Assembly: GCA_002305955.1 (NCBI GenBank)
Contig: DBRH01000020.1
Location: forward strand, 52,611-66,091
Source of the DNA: Kosmotogaceae bacterium UBA1373
Lineage (GTDB): Bacteria > Thermotogota > Thermotogae > Petrotogales > Kosmotogaceae
DNA length: 13,481 nt
Direction of reading: 5' to 3'
The translations under genes and the position numbers were made by a program. The notes beneath the pieces were generated by a model, which was not told the DNA's origin, did not search any database, and was given only the letters and a program-made list of their open reading frames with translations. Of this stretch, positions 1 through 6,216 are shown in pieces; positions within the stretch are counted from its first letter, which is position 1; every line of letters begins with the position of its first letter.

Positions 1-21
1 GGTTGAAACCTGCTGGTGTAA

Positions 22-64
22 AATCCGGAGTCCGTTAGTTTAAGTTTCGCCCGGACTCCGGATT
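22..64 (-). terminator. Perfect 13-bp inverted repeat downstream of the MFS gene, probable terminator
   Basis: Arms at 22-34 and 52-64 are exact reverse complements (AATCCGGAGTCCG and CGGACTCCGGATT), separated by 17 nt. Read on the minus strand, the hairpin starts about 28 nt after the MFS stop codon. Its 3' arm runs into a short T tract (GGATTTTACACC). That is compatible with a factor-independent terminator, although the T run is only four long. No gene is visible in positions 1-92 apart from this structure. Confidence 0.6.
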
Positions 65-92
65 CCGTTCAGGTTCGCCGGAGGCTTTTCCG

Positions 93-1286
93 TTACGCGC
101 CCCCGGTGACGGCTCCCTTTCTTTTATTTACCCTTCTCAGCTGTAAGAGAGAAAGGTTGACGACGGCCGCCGTCACACCCATTGTCAGATAGACAGGAAC
201 CGTTCCGATCCCGTCTAGACCGGCGCCTATCAGGGGTGAGAAGATCGAGAACGAAAGGTTGGCGCTCAAACTCACTATCGAGAGCATCGTGGCTCTGAAA
301 CTGTCTTCTACCTGGTTGTTCACGTAGAACCTCACCACCGGTGTGTACATGCCTCTTACCAGCTGTCCAGGCAGGAGAAGGACTATGGAGAAGAAACCGC
401 GGAAGAGCAGAGGTAGAAGGTATGCTCCGGAGATCATGAATCCCAGCGCTATAAGGACCTTCCGGGGCCTCACACTTTCCACGGCTTTGACCATGTACCT
501 CGAAGAGAAAGCGCTTACAAGATTGAAAACGGCGAAGACAACCCCGTAAAAGGCTACGTCGAGATTTATCAGTTTGAAATATGGCTCGTAAAGCCAGAAA
601 GTCGCCCTGAGCATCACACCCATCAAAGCTGCGAAGTACATCGCCCAGCGTACTCTTGGCTTGTGAAAAGCCGTGTCGAAACACCTCACGATGTGAACAA
701 GGTAGGACTGCCTGGATTTCATTCTTTCCGGCGGCTCAACGAACATGAGTGAAAAGATTCCCGATAAGAATAGCATCGCCACAGAGATCCAGAAAGGGAT
801 ATAAGGGGAGAGAGAATAGAGAAAACCGCTCGCGATGGAGCCCACGGCCTGGCCTACGAATATATACGACATTGATGCGGCTTCTATATTGCTGTAATCG
901 CCCTTTCTGTCGATTCTCGACAGGCTCTCGTAAAGTATCGCAGAATCGGCTCCCGAACTGAAAGTAAGTCCGAGGCCGAACAGGACTTCAGCAATCGCGA
1001 AGGCTGCAAAACCGTTCATAAAGATGTACATGGATAGACCAACCCCCATTATCAGGGAGGAGATAACCAGTGAAAATTTTCTCGAGATCCTGTCGGCGAG
1101 TGAACCTGTCGGCACTTCGAAGAGCACGACGGAAATAGCTGAGATGGATTGCAAAAGCATTATCTCCGAATAAGATAACCCTTTGAAGATCATATACGGC
1201 ACGAGTACCGGTCCGATTATCAACATATTCTGTGAAAACCGAAAACGGTTGTAAACGCGAACGTTGCGTTCCATTTTCTCTATCAT
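93..1286 (-). CDS. MFS family transporter (probable drug/metabolite efflux), substrate unknown
   Basis: This 397-residue integral membrane protein is of typical major facilitator length, with roughly 10-12 hydrophobic segments. The family's motif A lies between TM2 and TM3: EVPTGSLADRISRK at about residues 57-70, with the conserved Gly, Asp and Arg/Lys pattern. The EVPTG-LAD form is common in small-molecule exporters of the DHA-type branch, but nothing visible fixes the substrate. The ATG at 1284-1286 is chosen because GGGAG lies about 8 nt upstream; an internal ATG four codons later lacks such a site. The gene follows the GGDEF-RHH gene on the same strand, but a strong terminator lies about 17 nt before its start codon. 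Its transcription therefore needs read-through or a promoter in the 3' end of the neighbour. The product is confidently an MFS carrier; the efflux role is inferred. Confidence 0.88.
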   Translation of the reverse strand: MIEKMERNVRVYNRFRFSQNMLIIGPVLVPYMIFKGLSYSEIMLLQSISAISVVLFEVPTGSLADRISRKFSLVISSLIMGVGLSMYIFMNGFAAFAIAEVLFGLGLTFSSGADSAILYESLSRIDRKGDYSNIEAASMSYIFVGQAVGSIASGFLYSLSPYIPFWISVAMLFLSGIFSLMFVEPPERMKSRQSYLVHIVRCFDTAFHKPRVRWAMYFAALMGVMLRATFWLYEPYFKLINLDVAFYGVVFAVFNLVSAFSSRYMVKAVESVRPRKVLIALGFMISGAYLLPLLFRGFFSIVLLLPGQLVRGMYTPVVRFYVNNQVEDSFRATMLSIVSLSANLSFSIFSPLIGAGLDGIGTVPVYLTMGVTAAVVNLSLLQLRRVNKRKGAVTGGA

Positions 1287-1302
1287 ACGATCATCTCCCG
1301 AA

Positions 1303-1328
1303 TAAAAAAAGGTGGCTCGCCGGCCACC
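1303..1328 (-). terminator. Intrinsic terminator after the GGDEF-RHH gene
   Basis: On the minus strand, GGTGGC (1328-1323), a 6-nt loop and GCCACC (1316-1311) are followed at once by seven T residues (1310-1304). This is a textbook factor-independent terminator 25 nt beyond the TAG stop of the GGDEF-RHH gene. Its T tract ends only about 17 nt before the MFS start codon, so it may also limit expression of that gene. Confidence 0.88.
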
Positions 1329-1353
1329 CGCTATCGTTTGTGGGTAATACTCT

Positions 1354-1950
1354 CTATAGCCGGTATTTTCTCAACAGATCGTCGAGCGCCTCCCTCAGGA
1401 GCGAAGACTCGGTTCGATTGAGAAGTGCTGTCAGCTTCGCCAGTCCGTCGAGCTGGGATTTAAGGTAGTAGTTCGACTTGAGGACCATCTTCGACTCCCT
1501 TTCGAGCGGGGCGAAGATAACTTGCCCTCTCCCTCCCATCTTGGCTTTCCTCATGCCCTCTGACAGAAGGTTGAGAAGCTTCTCGACGGTCGATGCGTTC
1601 CTGGGATACTCTCCAACCGAACCGCTCACGGTGAACCTGACTGTCTTGCCCTTGCATTCGAAAGAGAGGTTGGCGATCGTGTGCTTCAGATCCTGCATCT
1701 CCATGAACAGAGTTTCTAAAGTGTATTCATCGCTGTAAACAAAGAACTCGTCTCCGAACCTCACGTACGAAAGTTTATCGGGGAGGTTTTCCTTCAAAGT
1801 CCTGTCTAGTATCTCGAAGACCCTGTCGCCGCAATCCCTGCCGAATTCGCTGTTAATCGCCGCAAATTTGTCGATATCCATGTCCGCGATCGCAAACGGC
1901 CCTTCCTTGGCTAATTGCTCCAGTCTGTTCTTCCATTCGTCGAAATTCAT
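1354..1950 (-). CDS. Degenerate GGDEF domain fused to a ribbon-helix-helix DNA-binding domain; putative regulator
   Basis: The protein has 198 residues. Residues 1-150 resemble a GGDEF domain that lacks the usual N-terminal DxLTGLxNR stretch. Visible elements are the metal-site strand DIDKFAAIN (D25-N33, with Ala for the usual Lys of FK), GRDCGDRVFEIL (D42), the signature as R64-FGDEF (Phe for the first Gly), TVSGSVGEYP (108-117) and the AKMGGRG end (136-142). No RxxD inhibitory site precedes the signature. Nucleotide binding is plausible, but diguanylate cyclase activity is doubtful. Residues 155-197 fit a CopG/Arc ribbon-helix-helix fold: a strand KSNYYL (158-163), helix QLDGLAKLTALLN, a turn RTES, and helix SLLREALDDLLRKY. 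I infer a ligand-responsive DNA-binding regulator. The start is firm: GGAGG lies 7 nt before the ATG. A promoter and repeats lie upstream and a terminator follows. The GGDEF call is strong; the RHH call is by eye. Confidence 0.75.
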   Translation of the reverse strand: MNFDEWKNRLEQLAKEGPFAIADMDIDKFAAINSEFGRDCGDRVFEILDRTLKENLPDKLSYVRFGDEFFVYSDEYTLETLFMEMQDLKHTIANLSFECKGKTVRFTVSGSVGEYPRNASTVEKLLNLLSEGMRKAKMGGRGQVIFAPLERESKMVLKSNYYLKSQLDGLAKLTALLNRTESSLLREALDDLLRKYRL

Positions 1951-1976
1951 ATTAGTACCTCCATATATATATAGAG

Positions 1977-1999
1977 ATATATTACATGCTATATATTAC
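1977..1999. repeat. 9-bp direct repeats with embedded AT-rich dyad, candidate operator
   Basis: ATATATTAC occurs at 1977-1985 and again at 1991-1999, a 14-bp period. The same stretch holds an imperfect dyad, ATATAT at 1977-1982 and 1991-1996 around a central CATG (1985-1988). An outer inverted pair, AGATAT at 1975-1980 and ATATCT at 2001-2006, reaches the -10 box of the minus-strand promoter. The repeats lie at and just after the expected start of transcription of the GGDEF-RHH gene, a usual place for a repressor site. AT-rich DNA yields such repeats by chance, so the operator reading is an inference. Confidence 0.35.
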
Positions 2000-2004
2000 T
2001 ATAT

Positions 2005-2033
2005 CTTATAAACGACATTAAGTTTCTACGCAA
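2005..2033 (-). promoter_or_regulatory. Putative sigma70-type promoter for the GGDEF-RHH gene
   Basis: On the minus strand, TTGCGT (2033-2028) and TATAAG (2010-2005) are separated by exactly 17 bp. The -10 box matches the consensus at five of six positions and the -35 box at three. Transcription would start near 1998 and leave a leader of about 48 nt, very rich in A and T, before the ATG at 1950. Confidence 0.5.
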
Positions 2034-2055
2034 CGGCCACTACGACTGATAGAAT
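2027..2055 (+). promoter_or_regulatory. Weak candidate promoter for the glycerophosphodiesterase gene
   Basis: TAGAAT at 2050-2055 matches the -10 consensus at five of six positions, with a poor -35 (TACGCA, 2027-2032) at 17 bp. Transcription would begin near 2062, which fits translation from the TTG at 2093 and not from the ATG at 2063. The -35 overlaps that of the divergent minus-strand promoter. The weak -35 makes this tentative. Confidence 0.3.
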
Positions 2056-2092
2056 AGTTAGGATGACACCTAAACTCGTGGGAGTGATTCGA

Positions 2093-3004
2093 TTGAAGTT
2101 TTGTGCGAAGATACTGCCGATTTACTTTTTTTGTCTGGCATGGACTTTCGCGACCGGCTTTGATATCCAGGGCCACAGGGGCTGCCGCGGACTGATGCCG
2201 GAAAACTCTCTTCTTGCCTTTGAGCATGCCTTAAAGCTGGGTGTTGACACGATAGAACTGGACACGGTCGTCACCTCCGATGGAGTAGTAGTGATCTATC
2301 ACGATCCCTTTCTGAATCCCGAAAGGGTCCGCGAAAACGGACAATTCATAACTGAAAGGGTGTTAATCAAGAACCTGACGCTTTCTCGGCTCAGAGAGTA
2401 TGATATCGGCAGCATAGCCGAACCCGGAAAATGGCCCGGTCAGCTTCAGGTAGATGGTCAGATCGTACCCACTCTCGAAGAAGTCATTCAACTGGTCGAA
2501 GTGCATAACTCGCTTTCGGAAAAGAAGGTCCGTCTGAACATTGAGATAAAGACCTCCCCGCTGGAGCCGGAGTTGACGGTCGCTCTACACGAGCATGTTG
2601 AGGGCGTAATGGACCTTGTTGAACGATACGGAATGGGCGAGCTCGTTATCATTCAGTCTTTCTTCTGGAAGGTCCTAAAAATAGTCGACGAAATCGACGG
2701 AAATGTCCTCACCGCGGCACTGATATCCTCGACCAACCTCGACAAAACGGTCTGGACCGACGGATTGAGGCTGCGGCAATTCGGCTTCGACATTGGTAAA
2801 ATGCTCGCAAGTATCGGGGTGGATATAGTAGCACCCAGTTACACAATCATGGCAGACAGCTGGATACAAAGCGCACATAAGGCTGGACTTAAAATAATCC
2901 CCTGGACGGTCAACGACACTTCCGAGATGAAGAGACTGATAGAGCTGGGAGTCGATGGGATCATCACAGATTATCCAGACAGGCTTATACAGTTACTCAG
3001 GTGA
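2093..3004 (+). CDS. Glycerophosphodiester phosphodiesterase, probably exported
   Basis: The enzyme hydrolyses glycerophosphodiesters from phospholipid turnover to sn-glycerol 3-phosphate and an alcohol. The GDPD barrel begins with GHRGCRG (H28), then PENS (E37), the metal-binding pair IELD (E55, D57) and YHDPF (H70). It continues with NIEIKT in the middle and ends with the family's typical GVDGIITDYPDRL. All the expected catalytic and metal residues are present. The N-terminus MKFCAK followed by ILPIYFFCLAWTFATG looks like a signal peptide, so the protein should act outside the cytoplasm; the Cys in the hydrophobic stretch does not form a lipobox. I chose the TTG at 2093 (303 residues) because GGGAG lies 8 nt upstream. 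The in-frame ATG at 2063, which adds ten residues, has only a poor site. It is monocistronic and divergent from the GGDEF-RHH gene. Confidence 0.9.
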   Translation: MKFCAKILPIYFFCLAWTFATGFDIQGHRGCRGLMPENSLLAFEHALKLGVDTIELDTVVTSDGVVVIYHDPFLNPERVRENGQFITERVLIKNLTLSRLREYDIGSIAEPGKWPGQLQVDGQIVPTLEEVIQLVEVHNSLSEKKVRLNIEIKTSPLEPELTVALHEHVEGVMDLVERYGMGELVIIQSFFWKVLKIVDEIDGNVLTAALISSTNLDKTVWTDGLRLRQFGFDIGKMLASIGVDIVAPSYTIMADSWIQSAHKAGLKIIPWTVNDTSEMKRLIELGVDGIITDYPDRLIQLLR

Positions 3005-3027
3005 GTTGGATGTCAGAATAAAGATAA

Positions 3028-3065
3028 GAGGCAAGAAGGTCAAGATCTTTTGCCCTTCTCACCTC
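3028..3065. terminator. Probable bidirectional terminator between convergent genes
   Basis: GAGG (3028-3031) and AGAAGG (3034-3039) can pair with CCTTCT (3054-3059) and CCTC (3062-3065) around a 14-nt loop. A competing hairpin, GGCAA with TTGCC (3030-3034, 3050-3054), uses the same bases. T-rich sequence follows on both strands (TTT on plus; TTATCTTTATT on minus). It lies between the stop codons of the phosphodiesterase (3004) and the dipeptidase (3097) and could serve both. Confidence 0.5.
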
Positions 3066-3096
3066 TTTCACAAAAATGAACTTTCCCGCCTTTTCT

Positions 3097-4497
3097 TTAC
3101 TCGCAGAGCTCTATTATCGCCTGGGTAAATATCTTCGCACTCGTGACCAGTTCGTCGATCACAGCGAATTCGTCGGCTCCGTGCATATTGTTGTCGGTCC
3201 CGGGCATTGTGCATCCGAAGCCCACACCGTTCTTCAGTCGATGAACGTAAGAGCCGCCGCCTATGGCGATGCAGTATCCCTTGTTTCCGGTGTAGAGTTC
3301 GTAGCATTTCAACAGTGTCTGGACGAACGGTGATTCGCCCGATACATGATGCGGTGGATACATGTCGCTGTTTTCAAGGTGTATTCTATGTTCGGCCAAT
3401 CTCTTTCTGATCACGTCCGACAGGTTCTCTCTAGTGGCACAGAGCGGTGCTCTGCAATCGAAGGTTCCGCTAAAACTGGAACCGTCGTACTCCAGCATGT
3501 TCAGGCTTATAGTGAGATCACCCGACAGCTCGTCGCTCATGGCGACTCCGGCCGATTTACCCAGCCAGTCTCCGTGGGGGAAGATAGCGTTGAGAGCGCG
3601 GAGTTTTTCGATACCCGCGCTCTCTGGAAACGGGATCGAGGATACAAGTTCAAGTATCGCCGTCAGTGCGTTATTGCCTTTTCCCGGTGTAGCTGCGTGG
3701 ACCTGTACTCCCTTCGCCTTTACAGTCGTAGTATTGCCGCCGGTCGAAAGGTCGAAAAAGACGCCCGTTCTTTCGCTTACCGCTTTGCAGTATCTCTCGA
3801 TCTCCTCCGGTCCCATACCCTCCACGACTGCGATAGAATCGCCCGGTACCACGTTGCTCTTTACACCTGCTCTGAGAGCGGTAACCCGGGGCGTTTTGTT
3901 CGATCCTTCGAGCTCATAAACAAACCTTCCCTGAAGGCCTCCCTTTTCTATGTTGACCACCGGAAAGCCCGTATCGGGAGAGAAGGTCATCGGGGCCTCT
4001 GGTTCGATCCCGTAGTAGTACCTTATGTCTGAGGAGCCGCACTCCTCGTCCGTTCCGAGGATGAGCCTAACGCCGGCTTTAATAGGGATGTTCAGATCCT
4101 TCACTGCCTTCATCGCGTACAGCGCCGCCACGGCCGGACCTTTATCGTCGGTCGTGCCACGGCCGTAAATTCTGCCGTCTCTGACGAGCGGTTCGAAGGG
4201 TTCGGTGATCGACCAGCCGTTCCCGGCCGGTACGACATCCAGATGCGCCAGTATATCGAGTTTCCTTTCATGATCGTTCAGGTCTATCGCCCCGGCATAG
4301 TTGTCGTAATTATGGGTCTTAAATCCCATTTTGGAGGCTATCTCAAGCGCTACCGCCAGAACTTCAGCCGGCCCTTCTCCAAAGGGCTTTCCCTCCTTCG
4401 CTTCCTGTTTGTCGCTCTTGATCCTTACCAGTTTTGCGATATCTTCGACCATGAAATCCCTGTTCTTTTCAAAGTACTTTTCGATAATCTCTTTCAT
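3097..4497 (-). CDS. pepV: PepV-type M20 family dipeptidase
   Basis: This cytoplasmic, dinuclear zinc-dependent enzyme releases single amino acids from dipeptides. The length of 466 residues matches PepV. The motifs are intact: HLDVVPAG (metal H85, D87), GRGTTDDKGP (bridging D117), GTDEECGSSD (catalytic E151, metal E152), SPDTGFPV (D175) and MHGADE near the end (H439). VHAATPGKGNNA in the middle carries the His of the lid domain. The ATG at 4495-4497 follows GAGGTGGG, about 8-10 nt away. The gene starts 15 bp after the PLP enzyme's stop codon and is the last of the ten-gene minus-strand run, just before the probable terminator at 3028-3065. Its place at the end of a peptide-import cluster fits the final step of peptide hydrolysis. 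Other PepV-like M20 members (beta-Ala-Xaa or Xaa-His dipeptidases) cannot be told apart by eye. Confidence 0.9.
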   Translation of the reverse strand: MKEIIEKYFEKNRDFMVEDIAKLVRIKSDKQEAKEGKPFGEGPAEVLAVALEIASKMGFKTHNYDNYAGAIDLNDHERKLDILAHLDVVPAGNGWSITEPFEPLVRDGRIYGRGTTDDKGPAVAALYAMKAVKDLNIPIKAGVRLILGTDEECGSSDIRYYYGIEPEAPMTFSPDTGFPVVNIEKGGLQGRFVYELEGSNKTPRVTALRAGVKSNVVPGDSIAVVEGMGPEEIERYCKAVSERTGVFFDLSTGGNTTTVKAKGVQVHAATPGKGNNALTAILELVSSIPFPESAGIEKLRALNAIFPHGDWLGKSAGVAMSDELSGDLTISLNMLEYDGSSFSGTFDCRAPLCATRENLSDVIRKRLAEHRIHLENSDMYPPHHVSGESPFVQTLLKCYELYTGNKGYCIAIGGGSYVHRLKNGVGFGCTMPGTDNNMHGADEFAVIDELVTSAKIFTQAIIELCE

Positions 4498-4512
4498 AGA
4501 TAAATCCCACCT

Positions 4513-5718
4513 CTATTCATTAACGATTTTCGAGACTGTGTATCCGCGTTTTGAGGCCGCGTCGAAAAGAAAGCCCAGAGATTCCTCGATTTTCGACCTT
4601 GGCGCCGCAAAGTTCATACGGGAGAAGCCCTTCCCCTCGGTACCATAATTGACGCCCCTGTCCAGATCCATGTAGGCTTCGTTCAGAAGGAAGTAATACA
4701 GCTCGTCCTCGCCGAGTCCTAGTACGCGCCAGTCTATCCACATCACGAAGGAACCTTCGACCTCAGACGCTGTGACGGCCGGAATCTTCCTGTCGAAGAA
4801 TTCTCTTATCATGGATATGTTTTCCGACAGGTAGCTCCTCATCTTGGCGACCCAGTCTGCACCCTCAGGTCCATACCCGGCGCAGACGGCCGTATAGACC
4901 ATAGGGTCGATGCTGCCGTAGTGATCGGCGTCGCGCTGTGTCCTAAACTTTTCTCTGGTTGATGGTTCCGGGATTATCATGTTGGCGTTGTTCACGCCTG
5001 TGAAATTGAAGACCTTTCCAAGCGATGTGGAGACTATCGATCTGCTCTCCGGTCCGGCGACGCTGGCATAAGGAAGGACCAGGTGACCGTTGAAGGTGAT
5101 CTCTCCGAAGATCTCGTCGCTGAAGATCATAACGCCGTACTTCTCTGCTATGAAGGCGATTGTTTCAAGATCGGAACGCTCCCACACCCTGGCAACAGGG
5201 TTGTGCGGGTTGCACAGAACCATCATTTTGTTCCTTTCCACCTTCATACACTTCTCCAGGTCATCGAAATCCATGTGGTACTTCCCATCTCTGTATATCA
5301 AATGATTATAGACGATTTTTCTTTTTGTTCTTCTTACGGCCTGCTCGTACCTGTTGTAAACCGGAGGCTGCACTATCACGCCATCGCCCTCCACCGTGAA
5401 GGCTCTGATAGTTGTGGCAACCGAGTGGATCGTCCCGTAAGTCGGCACTATCCAGTCGCTCTGCACCTCCCAGCCACGCATGTTTCGCATCCACCAGCGG
5501 ACGCTCTCGAGATACTTTTCGTCGGCCAGCGTGAAACCCATGAGGCCGTTCTTCGCCCTTTCGACGAGAGCTTCGATTATGACGGGCGCTGTCTTGAAGT
5601 CCATCTCGGCACCGGCGTAGCTTATGAGATTCATTTTCTTCACTATCCCGGGAGTATATATATATTTCATGTTACCCTGGTTCTCTCTGTTGACTAATGT
5701 TTCGAAATCGTATCCCAT
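4513..5718 (-). CDS. PLP-dependent aminotransferase / C-S beta-lyase of the MalY-PatB type
   Basis: This is a fold-type I PLP enzyme of 401 residues. MalY/PatB relatives cleave cystathionine or cysteine to an amino acrylate, which decays to pyruvate and ammonia; others act as transaminases. The N-terminus YDFETLVNRENQ and the stretch AEMDFKTAPVIIEAL (38-52) are typical of the branch. Core residues seen are PPVY (118-121), CNPHNP (N170), FSDEIFGE (D201), the Schiff-base lysine in SLGKVFNFTG (K235), and RMNFAAPRS near the C-terminus. The ATG at 5718 is kept because the family's conserved N-terminus begins there. AGAGAG lies upstream, and the start sits 25 nt inside the end of the RidA gene, which implies coupled translation. 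A released enamine would be a natural RidA substrate, which makes the pairing meaningful. Lyase and transaminase cannot be separated from sequence alone. Confidence 0.88.
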   Translation of the reverse strand: MGYDFETLVNRENQGNMKYIYTPGIVKKMNLISYAGAEMDFKTAPVIIEALVERAKNGLMGFTLADEKYLESVRWWMRNMRGWEVQSDWIVPTYGTIHSVATTIRAFTVEGDGVIVQPPVYNRYEQAVRRTKRKIVYNHLIYRDGKYHMDFDDLEKCMKVERNKMMVLCNPHNPVARVWERSDLETIAFIAEKYGVMIFSDEIFGEITFNGHLVLPYASVAGPESRSIVSTSLGKVFNFTGVNNANMIIPEPSTREKFRTQRDADHYGSIDPMVYTAVCAGYGPEGADWVAKMRSYLSENISMIREFFDRKIPAVTASEVEGSFVMWIDWRVLGLGEDELYYFLLNEAYMDLDRGVNYGTEGKGFSRMNFAAPRSKIEESLGFLFDAASKRGYTVSKIVNE

Positions 5719-6185
5719 TCTCCACTCTCTCTAATCTCGATTATGGCCTCTATCTCAACCGTAAAGTCCATCGGAAGCTGGTTCGTGCCGACGGCCGTTC
5801 GTGTGTGTCTCCCTGCTTCGCCGAAAATATCGTAGAGTAACTGCGAGGCGGCGTTGGCAACTATATGCTGATTTGTGAAGCCTGTTTCGCTGTTCACGAA
5901 AGCCTGGAGCTTCACGATGTCGGCTACCCTGTCGAGATCTCCCAGGTATTCCCTGACGGCGGCAAGCATATTTATGACGCACAGCCTTGCGGCCTCCTGA
6001 GCGTATTCTATGGATCTTTCACTTCCGACTTTACCAGTATAGATGGGCTTGCCGTCTTTCATGGGTACCTGGCCCGAGATATACAGAGCCTTTCCCAATC
6101 TCTTCACCGGAACATACATCGCACCGGGAAGCGGGGACGACGGCAGTTCGATCCCCAGCTCCTCTATTCTCTTCTCAATAAACAT
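5694..6185 (-). CDS. RidA/YjgF-YER057c-UK114 family protein, probable enamine/imine deaminase
   Basis: This small cytoplasmic protein has 163 residues, longer than classical RidA (about 130). The extra N-terminal part (IEKRIEELGIELPSSP...GAMYVPVKR) is the layout of the longer YjgF-like branch. Recognisable stretches are ALYISGQVPMKDGKPIYTGKVG (33-54), the EAARLCVINMLAAV helix, and HTRTAVGTNQLPMDFTVEIEAI (127-148). Arg129 aligns with the substrate carboxylate-binding Arg of active RidA (Arg105 in E. coli), so deaminase function is plausible. RidA proteins hydrolyse reactive 2-aminoacrylate-type intermediates made by PLP enzymes, and here the gene overlaps a PLP enzyme by 25 nt. AAGGAG sits 6 nt before the ATG. 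The gene starts 31 bp after the regulator's stop codon. Confidence 0.9.
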   Translation of the reverse strand: MFIEKRIEELGIELPSSPLPGAMYVPVKRLGKALYISGQVPMKDGKPIYTGKVGSERSIEYAQEAARLCVINMLAAVREYLGDLDRVADIVKLQAFVNSETGFTNQHIVANAASQLLYDIFGEAGRHTRTAVGTNQLPMDFTVEIEAIIEIRESGEWDTISKH

Positions 6186-6216
6186 TGTTTTCTCCTTCTG
6201 AGCGTATGTATCTATG

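Noticed and set aside
1344..1374. TTGAGA ... TATTAC as a promoter for the MFS gene
   Set aside because: The spacer is 19 bp, the boxes are weak, and transcripts from it would run straight into the terminator at 1303-1328.
1961..1974. (TA)n run as a mobile-element or recombination target
   Set aside because: No flanking inverted repeats, target duplications or recombinase gene are visible; it is better explained as leader and promoter sequence.
3346..4032. 228-codon open frame on the plus strand
   Set aside because: It lies entirely antisense to the intact dipeptidase gene and its translation has no recognisable domain; it is a shadow of GC-biased codons. The same applies to the other antisense frames in the window.
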